Positions 1 to 7,375 of a stretch of DNA of 34,003 bases are shown piece by piece (the first letter of the stretch is position 1; each line of letters starts with the position of its first letter). A program made the translations under genes and the position numbers. Origin of the DNA: Anaerolineales bacterium (lineage in GTDB: Bacteria > Chloroflexota > Anaerolineae > Anaerolineales > UBA11858); the NCBI GenBank assembly GCA_021108255.1, contig JAIORG010000066.1:1-34003 (forward strand), read 5' to 3'. Below the pieces are notes generated by a model. The model was given only the letters and a program-made list of their open reading frames with translations, searched no databases and was not told the DNA's origin.

Positions 1-731
1 CTGCCGAGGATGTTAAGACCCGAGGACGGATCGGCATCTGTCCTCAGGAGAATGTCCTGTGGACAAAATTGACTCCTGTAGAACAGCTAATATTTCTGGG
101 GAATATGTACGGAATGAACCAGTCTCTGATCCAGCAGCGCAGTCAGATACTCCTGGATGCCCTGGGTTTAATCGACTCCGCAGACAGATTAGCAGGAACA
201 CTTTCCGGGGGTATGCAGCAGCGCCTAAACATTGCCCTGGCGTTGATCCATGACCCTGAGATAGTTATCCTGGATGAACCAGAGGCAGGCCTGGATCCCC
301 AGAGCCGGATCAGCATCCGGAAATACATCAAATCGCTGGCTGATGAGAAGACAATTATCCTGACTACGCATAACATGGACGAAGCGGATAGATTGGCAGA
401 CCGGGTGGCAATCATAGACCAGGGAAAACTTATGGTTCTGGATAAACCGGAAGCCCTGAAACAGACTGTTGGCGAAGGTGATGTGCTTGAAATTACATTA
501 GTAAACCAGGAAGTCCCAATTGAACCCGACTTGTCTTTCCTGGAGGGTCGGGTTCAGATTTTGATTGTGGGCAATGTGCTCCAGATTAGAGCGTTGGATC
601 TGGTCAACCTGCTCCAGAGTATTCTCGCCCACCTGAACGACTCCGGGATCCAAACCGGAGATATCCGGCTGCGGAAGAATACCCTTGAAGATGTCTTTAT
701 TAAGCTAACCGGAAGGAGGTTGAGGGAATGA
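1..731 (+). CDS. ABC transporter ATP-binding protein, 5' end outside window
   Basis: Nucleotide-binding subunit of an ABC exporter that hydrolyses ATP at the inner face of the membrane. The reading frame is open from the left edge, so the listed TTG at 69 is not the start. Upstream codons encode GICPQENVLW, the Q-loop, so the Walker A motif lies just outside the window. Visible motifs are the signature LSGGMQQR, the Walker B region VILDEPEAGLDP and the H-loop TTHNMDEA. The C-terminal tail of about 100 residues is typical of drug or lipid exporters. The stop overlaps the start of the permease gene by 4 bp, so the two are co-translated. Substrate is not predictable from sequence. Confidence 0.95.
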   Translation, partial: AEDVKTRGRIGICPQENVLWTKLTPVEQLIFLGNMYGMNQSLIQQRSQILLDALGLIDSADRLAGTLSGGMQQRLNIALALIHDPEIVILDEPEAGLDPQSRISIRKYIKSLADEKTIILTTHNMDEADRLADRVAIIDQGKLMVLDKPEALKQTVGEGDVLEITLVNQEVPIEPDLSFLEGRVQILIVGNVLQIRALDLVNLLQSILAHLNDSGIQTGDIRLRKNTLEDVFIKLTGRRLRE

Positions 732-1870
732 AAATCCTGAAGATCTTCTGGAAAAGCTTGAAAGAACAAGCCCGGGATCCAGTCACGCTGGGATTGAGCT
801 TGATCATAGGACCTTTTTTTGTGTTGCTCTATTGGTTGATGATACCCAGCGGATCGACCACTTATGATGTATTGGTCCAAAACTTGGATACGGGACCTCA
901 GGGAAGAGAAGCCATTACCTTGCTGGAAGCATTGGCCTACCCTAGCGGGGACCCTTTGTTGGAGGTGATATCTGTAAACGATGTGGCGCGAGCTGAGGAT
1001 TTACTTGAAGACAGGGACGCTGAAGTCCTATTAATCATTCCTGTGAATTTTTCTACCAAGCTCGAAGCTGCTTCCCGGGGAGAGATACAAAATCCTGCTG
1101 AAGTCACGCTTGTGGGAGATCTGACAAATCCATATTATGCAGTCGGCGCGGTGATGGCCGGCACAGTAATTGATGAATTTGTCCAGGTCCAGACTGGAGA
1201 GATCCGGCCGGTTCAATTTGTGGAAATAGCATTGGGGGCGTCCGAAGGAAGATCTGAATTCGACCTGTATATTCCGGGTATCCTGATTATCTCTGTGGTG
1301 ATGCTGGTATTTATTATCTCGATGACTATCACTTATGAGGTTGAAGCCGGAACCCTGCGACGTTTGCAAATGACTTCTATGAAGACATCCGATCTGTTAA
1401 TCGGAATTAGTCTGCCAACGGTCCTTTTGGGTGTTGTTTCCCTTTTGTTGACCTTATTTGTGGCGATTTTATTGGGTTTTAACAGCCAAGGTTCGATTTG
1501 GGCAGCCTTGTTAATTGGAGGAATTACAGCAGTGGCAGTAGTTGGTATTGGTCTAATTGTGGCCGCATTTTCAAAATCAGTCAGCCAGGCCTTTATTATC
1601 GCAAATTTTCCCCTGATCTTTTTTATGTTCTTTTCGGGAGCAGTTTATCCGATCCCGCGGATTATTTTATTTCAGATTGGGGGCTTAAATATCAGTCTCT
1701 ATGATTTGCTGCCGCCCACACATGCTGTTATGGCTTTAAATAAAATCCTTACCCTGGGGGCAGGATTAGCAGATGTGTTGTATGAAATCAGCTCTTTACT
1801 GGTTCTTTCTCTTGTCTATTACCTTATCGGGATCTGGATCTTTCAGCGCCGTCACCTTCGTATGCAGTAA
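728..1870 (+). CDS. ABC-2 type transporter permease
   Basis: Membrane subunit partnering the preceding ATPase. One hydrophobic segment lies near residues 15-38, followed by an extracytoplasmic domain of roughly 140 residues. Five hydrophobic segments follow from about residue 180, the arrangement of ABC-2 permeases of the YhhJ/YbhS type. A strong Shine-Dalgarno (GGAAGGAGG) sits inside the end of the ATPase gene, and ATGA joins the two frames. Its length of 380 residues is normal for the family. It probably exports a lipid, drug or small peptide; the sequence gives no substrate clue. Confidence 0.93.
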   Translation: MKILKIFWKSLKEQARDPVTLGLSLIIGPFFVLLYWLMIPSGSTTYDVLVQNLDTGPQGREAITLLEALAYPSGDPLLEVISVNDVARAEDLLEDRDAEVLLIIPVNFSTKLEAASRGEIQNPAEVTLVGDLTNPYYAVGAVMAGTVIDEFVQVQTGEIRPVQFVEIALGASEGRSEFDLYIPGILIISVVMLVFIISMTITYEVEAGTLRRLQMTSMKTSDLLIGISLPTVLLGVVSLLLTLFVAILLGFNSQGSIWAALLIGGITAVAVVGIGLIVAAFSKSVSQAFIIANFPLIFFMFFSGAVYPIPRIILFQIGGLNISLYDLLPPTHAVMALNKILTLGAGLADVLYEISSLLVLSLVYYLIGIWIFQRRHLRMQ

Positions 1871-1921
1871 CAGAGGTATTAAAGTCTCAGTCCGGCAGGT
1901 TAAATTAAGGAGGATAATTTA

Positions 1922-2248
1922 ATGTTCGACGAGGGGCTGGCTCAACGGGTCCGGGAAATATTGTCTGAGAATCTGGGCTACGAGGAAAAGGAAATGTTTG
2001 GCGGGATTGGATTTTTGTTACAGGGACACATGGCTTGCGGGGTAATTAGGGAAGATTTGATTGTGCGGGTCGGAGAGGAAAATTACACTGAAGCTCTTTT
2101 GCAGCCTGATGTAGAACTGTTTGATATGACTGGTAGAGCGATGACAGGCTGGGTTGTTGTCAAGGAGACAGGGTACAGAAAAGATAGTAACCTGAGAGAT
2201 TGGGTTGACCAGGGAGCTAGTTATTCGCTGACACTGCCCCCAAAATGA
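1922..2248 (+). CDS. TfoX N-terminal domain protein
   Basis: Small cytoplasmic protein of 108 residues matching the TfoX/Sxy N-terminal domain. It has the family pattern of an early KEMFGGIGFLL, a following MACGVI...LIVRVG strand pair, and a late MTGWVVV. Only this domain is present; the C-terminal TfoX domain of proteobacterial competence regulators is missing. Stand-alone TfoX-N proteins are common in many phyla and have no settled function, so a role in competence should not be assumed. AGGAGG lies 8 bp before the ATG. It probably forms a transcription unit with the methyltransferase 10 bp downstream. Confidence 0.85.
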   Translation: MFDEGLAQRVREILSENLGYEEKEMFGGIGFLLQGHMACGVIREDLIVRVGEENYTEALLQPDVELFDMTGRAMTGWVVVKETGYRKDSNLRDWVDQGASYSLTLPPK

Positions 2249-2258
2249 GCAATAATCT

Positions 2259-2951
2259 ATGACAGATCATAAAACAGTTTATCAGCAGGAAGCGGATATG
2301 TACCAGCGCCTGATTGGCCGGGAAGACTATCTGGGTAACCTGCTTACGGAACTTAAAGAAATCACACCACTAAATGGAAAAGACGTAGTTGATCTGGGCT
2401 CTGGCACCGGGCGTCTGGCGTATTTGCTGGCCCCGCATGTTAAATCAGTTCATGCTTTGGACTTGTTTCCCCACATGTTGGGAGTAGCGACTGAAAGACT
2501 GCGAAATCAACAGTTGGGAAACTGGCAAGTGACTGCCGGAGATCACCGCCGGTTACCATTGCCGAACAAGTCTGCTGACCTGGTGATCTCTGGCTGGAGT
2601 ATCTGTTACCTGGTTGTCTGGGAGGGGGAAGAATGGAAAAGAGAAGTGGAGAGTGCGCTGCTGGAAATGAAGCGTGTGCTGCGCAGCGGGGGAACGATAA
2701 TCATTATCGAAACCCTGGGTACTGGCAATATAGAGCCAATGGAAAAGGGTGATTTGAAACCATATTTTACTTTCCTGGAATCCCGGGGTTTTCAACGTTC
2801 CTGGATCAGAACTGATTACTGTTTCGACAGCCAGGAAGAAGGGTTGGAATTAGTGGAGTTTTTTTTCGGAGAGGAGATGATAAGCGAGATTGGAAAGGGA
2901 AGCAAGTCGGTCCTCCCGGAATGCACTGGACTCTGGTGGTTAAAACTATAA
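2259..2951 (+). CDS. class I SAM-dependent methyltransferase
   Basis: Rossmann-fold methyltransferase of 230 residues. Motif I is VVDLGSGTGRLAYLL (about residues 44-58), the acidic end of strand 2 is in HALDLFPHM, and the post-motif strand is ADLVISGWSICYLV. A methyltransferase-type MKRVLRSGGTIIIIETLG follows, as in the UbiE/Methyltransf_11 group. The substrate is unknown. The gene starts 10 bp after the TfoX-N gene without an obvious Shine-Dalgarno, so translation may be coupled to it. Confidence 0.88.
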   Translation: MTDHKTVYQQEADMYQRLIGREDYLGNLLTELKEITPLNGKDVVDLGSGTGRLAYLLAPHVKSVHALDLFPHMLGVATERLRNQQLGNWQVTAGDHRRLPLPNKSADLVISGWSICYLVVWEGEEWKREVESALLEMKRVLRSGGTIIIIETLGTGNIEPMEKGDLKPYFTFLESRGFQRSWIRTDYCFDSQEEGLELVEFFFGEEMISEIGKGSKSVLPECTGLWWLKL

Positions 2952-3110
2952 AAAGCAGGAAGTACTTTCGACTGAAGAGCTGCCCCATGAGTAATGCTAT
3001 CCGCAAATTAAACGCCAAGCCGCTACGGCGCTACCGGATTTACCAGCACGATTTGGAAATATTTGGAAGCACAATACTGCTTCGTTAGTGAAACAGGAAA
3101 GAAGTGATCT

Positions 3111-4031
3111 ATGGAAAATCAATCGGTGACCGGGACCACTGTTGAGAGTCGGAGACTAATTGCCCTTGGCGAAAGTTTGCTGGTGACCCTGATCTGGTCC
3201 TCAACTTTTGTGATTGTAAAAATCGGTTTGGAAACTTTAGGTCCGCTTACTATTGCAGGGCTGCGATACTTCCTGGGGGCTGTTGTGCTGCTGCCCTTTC
3301 TTATCAAAAAGCAGTCGTTAAAAACCCCGATTTCTAAGGAACTCTGGCTGCGCTTGATTTTAATAGGTGTCAGCGCTTACACAATTGGCAACGGCGCTCT
3401 GTTCTGGGGTTTGAAGTATGTGCCGGCTACGACCGGATCATTCTTGATGAGCCTGATTCCGCTGTTGGTACTTGCCGGGGGAGCTCTGCTACTGAGAGAG
3501 ATTCCTACCAGGTGGCAAATATTCGGTGTTCTCTTATCCTTATTTGGCAGTGTCTTGTTTTTTTCTTCCGGGATGAGTCCCGGTGAACCCAAAGGCATTG
3601 TAATTGTCGGTGTCGGCTTGATAGGCTTTTTAGCATTTAGTTTACTGGGTCGGGGAATTGCCCGGGATGGAAAACTGGACACGCTGACATTAACAGCCCT
3701 CCCGCTTGCGATTGGAGGGATACTCAGCATGCTGCTGGCGCTTATCGTGGAAGGTGTTCCTCAATTTACCCCGAAATCAATAATAGTTGTTCTCTTTTTG
3801 GCAGTGGTGAATACAAGCTTGGGATATCTGCTGTATAATCATTCGCTCCGGGAATTAACGGCGCTGGAGATGAACATGGTTTTGAATCTCTCGCCGATAT
3901 TCACGGCATTATTGAGCTGGGTTCTTCTCGGGGAAACCCTGGGCACGATTCAAATTCTTGGCATGATGGTCGTAATAGTTGGTGTGATCTTTGTGCAGCG
4001 GTTTAAAGATCCAGGTCATTTAAACGCCTGA
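3111..4031 (+). CDS. EamA/DMT family transporter
   Basis: Integral membrane carrier of 306 residues with about ten hydrophobic segments in two repeated halves, the EamA (drug/metabolite transporter) architecture. Typical features are TLIWSSTFVIVKIGLETLGPL at the first helix, the AGLRYFLGA segment, and the ALEMNMVLNLSPIFTALLSWVLLGE stretch in the second half. Substrates in this family include amino acids and metabolites and cannot be assigned here. A GAAAGAAG Shine-Dalgarno-like stretch lies upstream. The next transporter gene follows after 25 bp. Confidence 0.92.
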   Translation: MENQSVTGTTVESRRLIALGESLLVTLIWSSTFVIVKIGLETLGPLTIAGLRYFLGAVVLLPFLIKKQSLKTPISKELWLRLILIGVSAYTIGNGALFWGLKYVPATTGSFLMSLIPLLVLAGGALLLREIPTRWQIFGVLLSLFGSVLFFSSGMSPGEPKGIVIVGVGLIGFLAFSLLGRGIARDGKLDTLTLTALPLAIGGILSMLLALIVEGVPQFTPKSIIVVLFLAVVNTSLGYLLYNHSLRELTALEMNMVLNLSPIFTALLSWVLLGETLGTIQILGMMVVIVGVIFVQRFKDPGHLNA

Positions 4032-4056
4032 TAAATATTTGCAGTAATCTAAATTA

Positions 4057-4779
4057 ATGAACTTTACTCTGCTTTCTGCCCTGGTTCTATTAATAATATT
4101 CATCTCCACGCTGATTCGGTCAACCTTTGGCTTCGGTAATGCCTTGATTGCCATGCCGCTGCTGATTTTAATCCTGGGTACCAAAACAGCTGCACCTCTT
4201 GTTGCGTTGGTCGGCATTGTAATTGCCCTGGTGATGCTGCTTCGGGAGTGGCAGGAAGTGGATATTAAAGCCGCTTTTTACTTAATCCTTTCTACCCTGG
4301 CTGGCATACCATTGGGATTATTCTTCTTAAAATCTACTCCGGAAGGCATCGTCAAGATGATCCTGGGGTTAGTTTTAATTGGATTTGGTTTATACAACTT
4401 GTCAGGCCTGCAGCTTCCTTCGCTTAAGAGGGGAACCATGGTATTTCCATTCGGATTACTTGCCGGGATACTGGGAGGCGCATATAATGCCAATGGTCCG
4501 CCGGTTGTAATATACGGAGTAATGCGGGGATGGGGAAAGGAAAAGTTCCGGGCAACCCTGCAGGGCTATTTCCTCATCTCAAGCGCTTTAATTGTTGCTG
4601 GCCATGGAATTTCAGGACTTTGGACCCGCTCGGTGCTCGTTTACTTCCTGGCATCCATACCCATTGTGGTTTTAGCAGTCTTGCTGGGTGATTGGATGGT
4701 CCAGAAAATCTCGGGAGAACATTTTAATAGGGCGATCAACCTGTTCCTGGTGGCTGCTGGCTTCCTGATGTTCATTTAA
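4057..4779 (+). CDS. TauE/SafE family sulfite/organic anion exporter-like protein
   Basis: Membrane protein of 240 residues with seven or eight hydrophobic segments. The family signatures are present in both halves: TFGFGNALIAMPLL near residue 24 and GLLAGILGGAYNANGPPVVIYG near residue 130. TauE/SafE proteins are implicated in export of sulfite, sulfoacetate or related anions, but most members are uncharacterised. The ATG has no clear Shine-Dalgarno and begins 25 bp after the EamA stop, suggesting a two-gene unit. Confidence 0.9.
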   Translation: MNFTLLSALVLLIIFISTLIRSTFGFGNALIAMPLLILILGTKTAAPLVALVGIVIALVMLLREWQEVDIKAAFYLILSTLAGIPLGLFFLKSTPEGIVKMILGLVLIGFGLYNLSGLQLPSLKRGTMVFPFGLLAGILGGAYNANGPPVVIYGVMRGWGKEKFRATLQGYFLISSALIVAGHGISGLWTRSVLVYFLASIPIVVLAVLLGDWMVQKISGEHFNRAINLFLVAAGFLMFI

Positions 4780-4912
4780 TCTCACTCTTTTCTTCGGACT
4801 TTAAGTCCCGGTTATCTTCCAGTCCTATCAATGCCGGATGGAACTACAGTATCCCAACAAAAGGTCGGTATAATCAAGGGAACTCTTTTGTTTGGTAACC
4901 AGATGTAAACAA

Positions 4913-4925
4913 GAGGAGGTCCTCC
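4913..4925 (+). promoter_or_regulatory. ribosome binding site embedded in a palindrome
   Basis: The Shine-Dalgarno of the next gene lies in GAGGAGGTCCTCC directly before its GTG start. The arms GGAGG and CCTCC are perfectly complementary, so the mRNA could mask its own ribosome binding site. The AGGAGG core supports GTG at 4927 as the start. Confidence 0.5.
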
Positions 4926-4926
4926 G

Positions 4927-5688
4927 GTGACTGAAGGACAAACTGGTCAAAGATCCCTCACAGCAGAACCACAAATTATTACCAGGTTGTTTGGCACGCT
5001 TGTTACTGTCCGTGGGAACACCTGGTTTCCTCTGACCCAGCTGGTAATGTGGGGAATTATGACCCGGGTATCTAAAAAGAAACGGACAGAAGCTGGTTTT
5101 TCACGGCATATCACAGAAGGGGCTCTGACATCCTCTGCGATTTTAGGAATGGAATGGTGCCACAATCTCGCTCATGCGTTTATTGCAAATTGGATCGGGA
5201 AACCCATGGATGAACTCCAGATTCAATTTGGGATGCCTCGCTGCCGCTATAAGGAGATTAATGACAGGAAAATATCTCCCCGGCAGCATGTGATTCGCTC
5301 CCTTGGCGGACCCCTGATTAATTTGCTGCTGATTCCCTTGACTGCCCTGGCCAGGTTTCTTGCTAAACCAGACACAATTGCCTGGGAGACAGCAAATGCC
5401 GCCCTTCAAACCAATGGGTTTCTCTCTGTTGTGTCTTTGCTGCCAATACCCGGAATTGACGGAGGACCGATATTAAAATGGAGCCTGGTTGAGAAAGGAT
5501 ACGAAATAGAAGAAGCTGATCAAGTTGTTCAAAGAGTCAATGGCCCCCTCTCTTTGGGCCTTGGTTTATTTAGCAGTGTGGCTTTCCTGAATAAAAAGAA
5601 TTTAGCCGGCATATTCGGCGCTTTGCTGGCATTAATTTCTTTAGGTATTTTTACCGGAAAGATCAAGGAAGATGAAATAACTATTTAG
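4927..5688 (+). CDS. M50 (site-2 protease)-like membrane protein with altered active site
   Basis: Polytopic membrane protein of 253 residues resembling M50 intramembrane zinc metalloproteases. The order of motifs fits: a first motif at residues 79-83, then GGPLINLLL near residue 120, then LLPIPGIDGGP with Asp178, equivalent to the NPxPxLDG motif. The first motif reads HNLAH instead of HExxH, so both zinc-ligand histidines and the aspartate remain but the catalytic glutamate is asparagine. The protein may therefore bind metal without cleaving. The GTG start is chosen for its strong AGGAGG. Glu76, three residues before His79, is the only nearby acidic residue. Fold assignment is fairly firm; activity is doubtful. 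Confidence 0.72.
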   Translation: MTEGQTGQRSLTAEPQIITRLFGTLVTVRGNTWFPLTQLVMWGIMTRVSKKKRTEAGFSRHITEGALTSSAILGMEWCHNLAHAFIANWIGKPMDELQIQFGMPRCRYKEINDRKISPRQHVIRSLGGPLINLLLIPLTALARFLAKPDTIAWETANAALQTNGFLSVVSLLPIPGIDGGPILKWSLVEKGYEIEEADQVVQRVNGPLSLGLGLFSSVAFLNKKNLAGIFGALLALISLGIFTGKIKEDEITI

Positions 5689-5804
5689 GGATGGGTTAGT
5701 TCGAAAATATCCGCGGAACACATGTTCAGAGAGTGTATGCCCTTAATTCCAGCAGGAGAAGCAAGGTTTTTTTATTAGATAGGCAAGCATATTTTGGAGG
5801 TTTA

Positions 5805-6263
5805 ATGAAATTGTCCATAATCACTGGCGCCCTGGTTGCCCTTTTGACCGGGATAGCGATTGCAGCTCAATCCACAATGACCAGCCGGGTGGGCGGCATA
5901 ATAGGGGATATCCGGACAGGCATCCTGATCAACACTATGGGAGGAATTGCGGCTGGGTCTCTAATGCTGATCTGGCTCCTCCGGGATGGTCCTCAAGCCT
6001 GGAAAATCACTCCCGTGGTTTTAGGTATAACCGCATTGTCTGGTATCCTGGGTATATTCATTGTCACTGGTATTTCCTTTTCCTTGCAGCGGGCGGGAAT
6101 TGCAGCCGGACTGGCCAGTGTTATCCTGGGACAGCTGGCGCTGTCTTTTGTTATCGATGCCCTGGGGGTTGGCGGAGTGGAGCCGATTCCGATATCGGCA
6201 ACCAGAATTCTCGGGATTGTGGTCTCCGGGTTCGGGGTATACCTGTTGTTGCCAAAGGGATAA
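5805..6263 (+). CDS. DMT family transporter, YdcZ/DUF606 type
   Basis: Small membrane protein of 152 residues with about five hydrophobic segments, matching the YdcZ (DUF606) branch of the drug/metabolite transporter superfamily. Typical motifs are GIAIAAQSTMTSRVGG, with a small-residue-rich first helix, and GILGIFIVTGISFSLQRAGIA. The ORF track begins at 5733. The ATG at 5805 is preferred because GGAGG lies 5 bp upstream, whereas the 24 upstream codons look non-coding and have no ribosome binding site. Members often act as pairs or dimers, but no second copy is adjacent here. Confidence 0.88.
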   Translation: MKLSIITGALVALLTGIAIAAQSTMTSRVGGIIGDIRTGILINTMGGIAAGSLMLIWLLRDGPQAWKITPVVLGITALSGILGIFIVTGISFSLQRAGIAAGLASVILGQLALSFVIDALGVGGVEPIPISATRILGIVVSGFGVYLLLPKG

Positions 6264-6374
6264 AGAACCGCCGGGCTGGATGAAATGACTCACTGATTCA
6301 GCTGTCAATAATAACAAATAAATCACTCTTGAATAGTCAGCGGACAGATTACTCCAATTGTTAGTTTTTAAGAT

Positions 6375-6408
6375 AAAAAAACGCCTGGTTTGCGGAAAAC
6401 CAGGCGTT
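6375..6408 (-). terminator. Rho-independent terminator of the cold-shock gene
   Basis: The reverse strand reads a perfect 12-bp stem (AACGCCTGGTTT with AAACCAGGCGTT) around a five-base loop, followed by a run of T. It lies about 57 bp after the csp stop codon and faces the right way to end that transcript. It may also help stop readthrough from the forward YdcZ gene. Confidence 0.9.
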
Positions 6409-6464
6409 ATGTATTCGCCTTACTGCTTCAACAGAACGATGCAGTCAGGTGCGAAAGAAGATTC

Positions 6465-6674
6465 TTAGACAGGACGAACGTCGACTGCCTGTAAACCTTT
6501 GTCGCCTTGCTCAACTGAGAACTCAACCTGCTGTTCCTCACTTAAGGATTTGAATCCCTCCATTACGATTGCGGTGTGATGAACGAAAACGTCCTCACCA
6601 GCTTCGCGAGAGATGAAACCATAACCTTTTGCATCATTGAACCATTTGACGGTTCCTATTTCTTTTTCTGCCAC
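6465..6674 (-). CDS. CspA-family cold-shock protein
   Basis: Single-stranded nucleic acid chaperone of 69 residues with one cold-shock (OB-fold) domain. RNP1 is KGYGFI and RNP2 is DVFVHH, with the usual [13 protein letters not shown] beginning and [15 protein letters not shown] end. Such proteins melt mRNA secondary structure and can antiterminate transcription. The start is GTG with AAGGAG 8 bp upstream. The gene is monocistronic, bracketed by its own promoter and terminator. Its leader of about 120 nt contains a terminator-like hairpin, which suggests control at the RNA level. Confidence 0.97.
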   Translation of the reverse strand: MAEKEIGTVKWFNDAKGYGFISREAGEDVFVHHTAIVMEGFKSLSEEQQVEFSVEQGDKGLQAVDVRPV

Positions 6675-6725
6675 TTTTGTTACTCCTTGTTACTTTTGAT
6701 AGAATTGAAGCAGTGCAGTTAGAAC

Positions 6726-6760
6726 AAAAAACCGCCCAGTTTCCGCAAGTTTGGGCAGTT
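6726..6760 (-). promoter_or_regulatory. terminator-like hairpin in the csp 5' leader (candidate attenuator)
   Basis: On the reverse strand AACTGCCCA pairs with TGGGCGGTT (nine pairs, one G-U) across a 13-base loop, followed directly by six T residues. This is the form of an intrinsic terminator, but it lies between the csp promoter and the csp start codon. It could attenuate csp transcription. Its stem overlaps a GCGGAAA core that is also found at the 3' terminator. Confidence 0.65.
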
Positions 6761-6802
6761 CATATATTGCTACCATTACCTACTTCATCTTTAACGCTCG
6801 TA

Positions 6803-6831
6803 ATAGTAGCATATAATTAAGTTTCTGTCAA
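6803..6831 (-). promoter_or_regulatory. sigma-70-type promoter of the cold-shock gene
   Basis: The reverse strand reads TTGACA (6831-6826), a 17-bp spacer, then TACTAT (6808-6803). The -35 is perfect and the -10 matches five of six. The predicted start near 6796 gives a leader of about 120 nt. Confidence 0.8.
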
Positions 6832-6886
6832 TAATGTTGAAAATGTATATTTGATTTCAAGAATATCCAGGAAATCCGGAGGGTTT

Positions 6887-7375
6887 ATGGCAGATCAAAT
6901 CTATCAGGAAAAAATTCAGTCCTCTCTAACCACCTTGTTATTTACCTTCCTGATGTTGGTTTCCTCTGCCCTTTTTGCCTGGCGGGTGATGATTGTTGGT
7001 TTCCGGGCGTTCCCCATCATCTGTTTGGTTTTGGCGCTGTTCTTTTTTTTATATGTACTGAACTATAGAACCTTGAGGATAATGATCACAGAAGAAGAAG
7101 TTTTGCTAAAATTTGGCTTGATCCGCTGGAGAACCAGGCTGGAAAACATTCAGGCCTGCAAAGTTGATGATTCCCCCAATTTGATTAAGTATGGCGGCGC
7201 AGGGGTGCACTTCGCCTTTGTCAAAGGGGAATACCGGGCATTTTTCAATTTCCTGGAACATCCCCGGATCCTGATCACCTTCCATCAAAAACAAGGCCTT
7301 GTGCAGGGAGTGGTCTTTACTACCCGGCAGCCTGAGCAGGTGCTGGAAATTATTAATTCAAGGATAGCGGCGTAA
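6887..7375 (+). CDS. PH-domain-like membrane protein
   Basis: Protein of 162 residues with two adjoining hydrophobic segments (about residues 17-35 and 40-58) and then a soluble cytoplasmic domain. The pattern YRTLRIMITEEEVLLKFGLIRWRTRLENIQ is typical of bacterial PH-like (bPH/YdbT-related) domains, whose role is mostly unknown. The ORF track starts at 6851, but the ATG at 6887 has GGAGGG five bases upstream and is preferred. The stop codon TAA overlaps the ATG of the arginase-fold gene by one base, so the two are translationally coupled. Confidence 0.75.
   Translation: MADQIYQEKIQSSLTTLLFTFLMLVSSALFAWRVMIVGFRAFPIICLVLALFFFLYVLNYRTLRIMITEEEVLLKFGLIRWRTRLENIQACKVDDSPNLIKYGGAGVHFAFVKGEYRAFFNFLEHPRILITFHQKQGLVQGVVFTTRQPEQVLEIINSRIAA

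Noticed and set aside
69-731. Complete ABC ATPase gene starting at TTG 69
   Set aside because: The upstream frame is open and encodes the Q-loop, so the true start is outside the window.
1922-2248. Competence regulator assignment for the TfoX-N protein
   Set aside because: Only the N-terminal domain is present and no competence genes are nearby.
2987-3088. 33-codon ORF between the methyltransferase and EamA genes
   Set aside because: No good ribosome binding site, no recognisable motif, arginine-rich composition as expected of non-coding sequence, and no coupling to neighbours.
4797-4809. Palindrome GGACTTTAAGTCC after the TauE/SafE gene
   Set aside because: The loop is a single base and no T run follows, so it is neither a usable terminator hairpin nor a clear operator.
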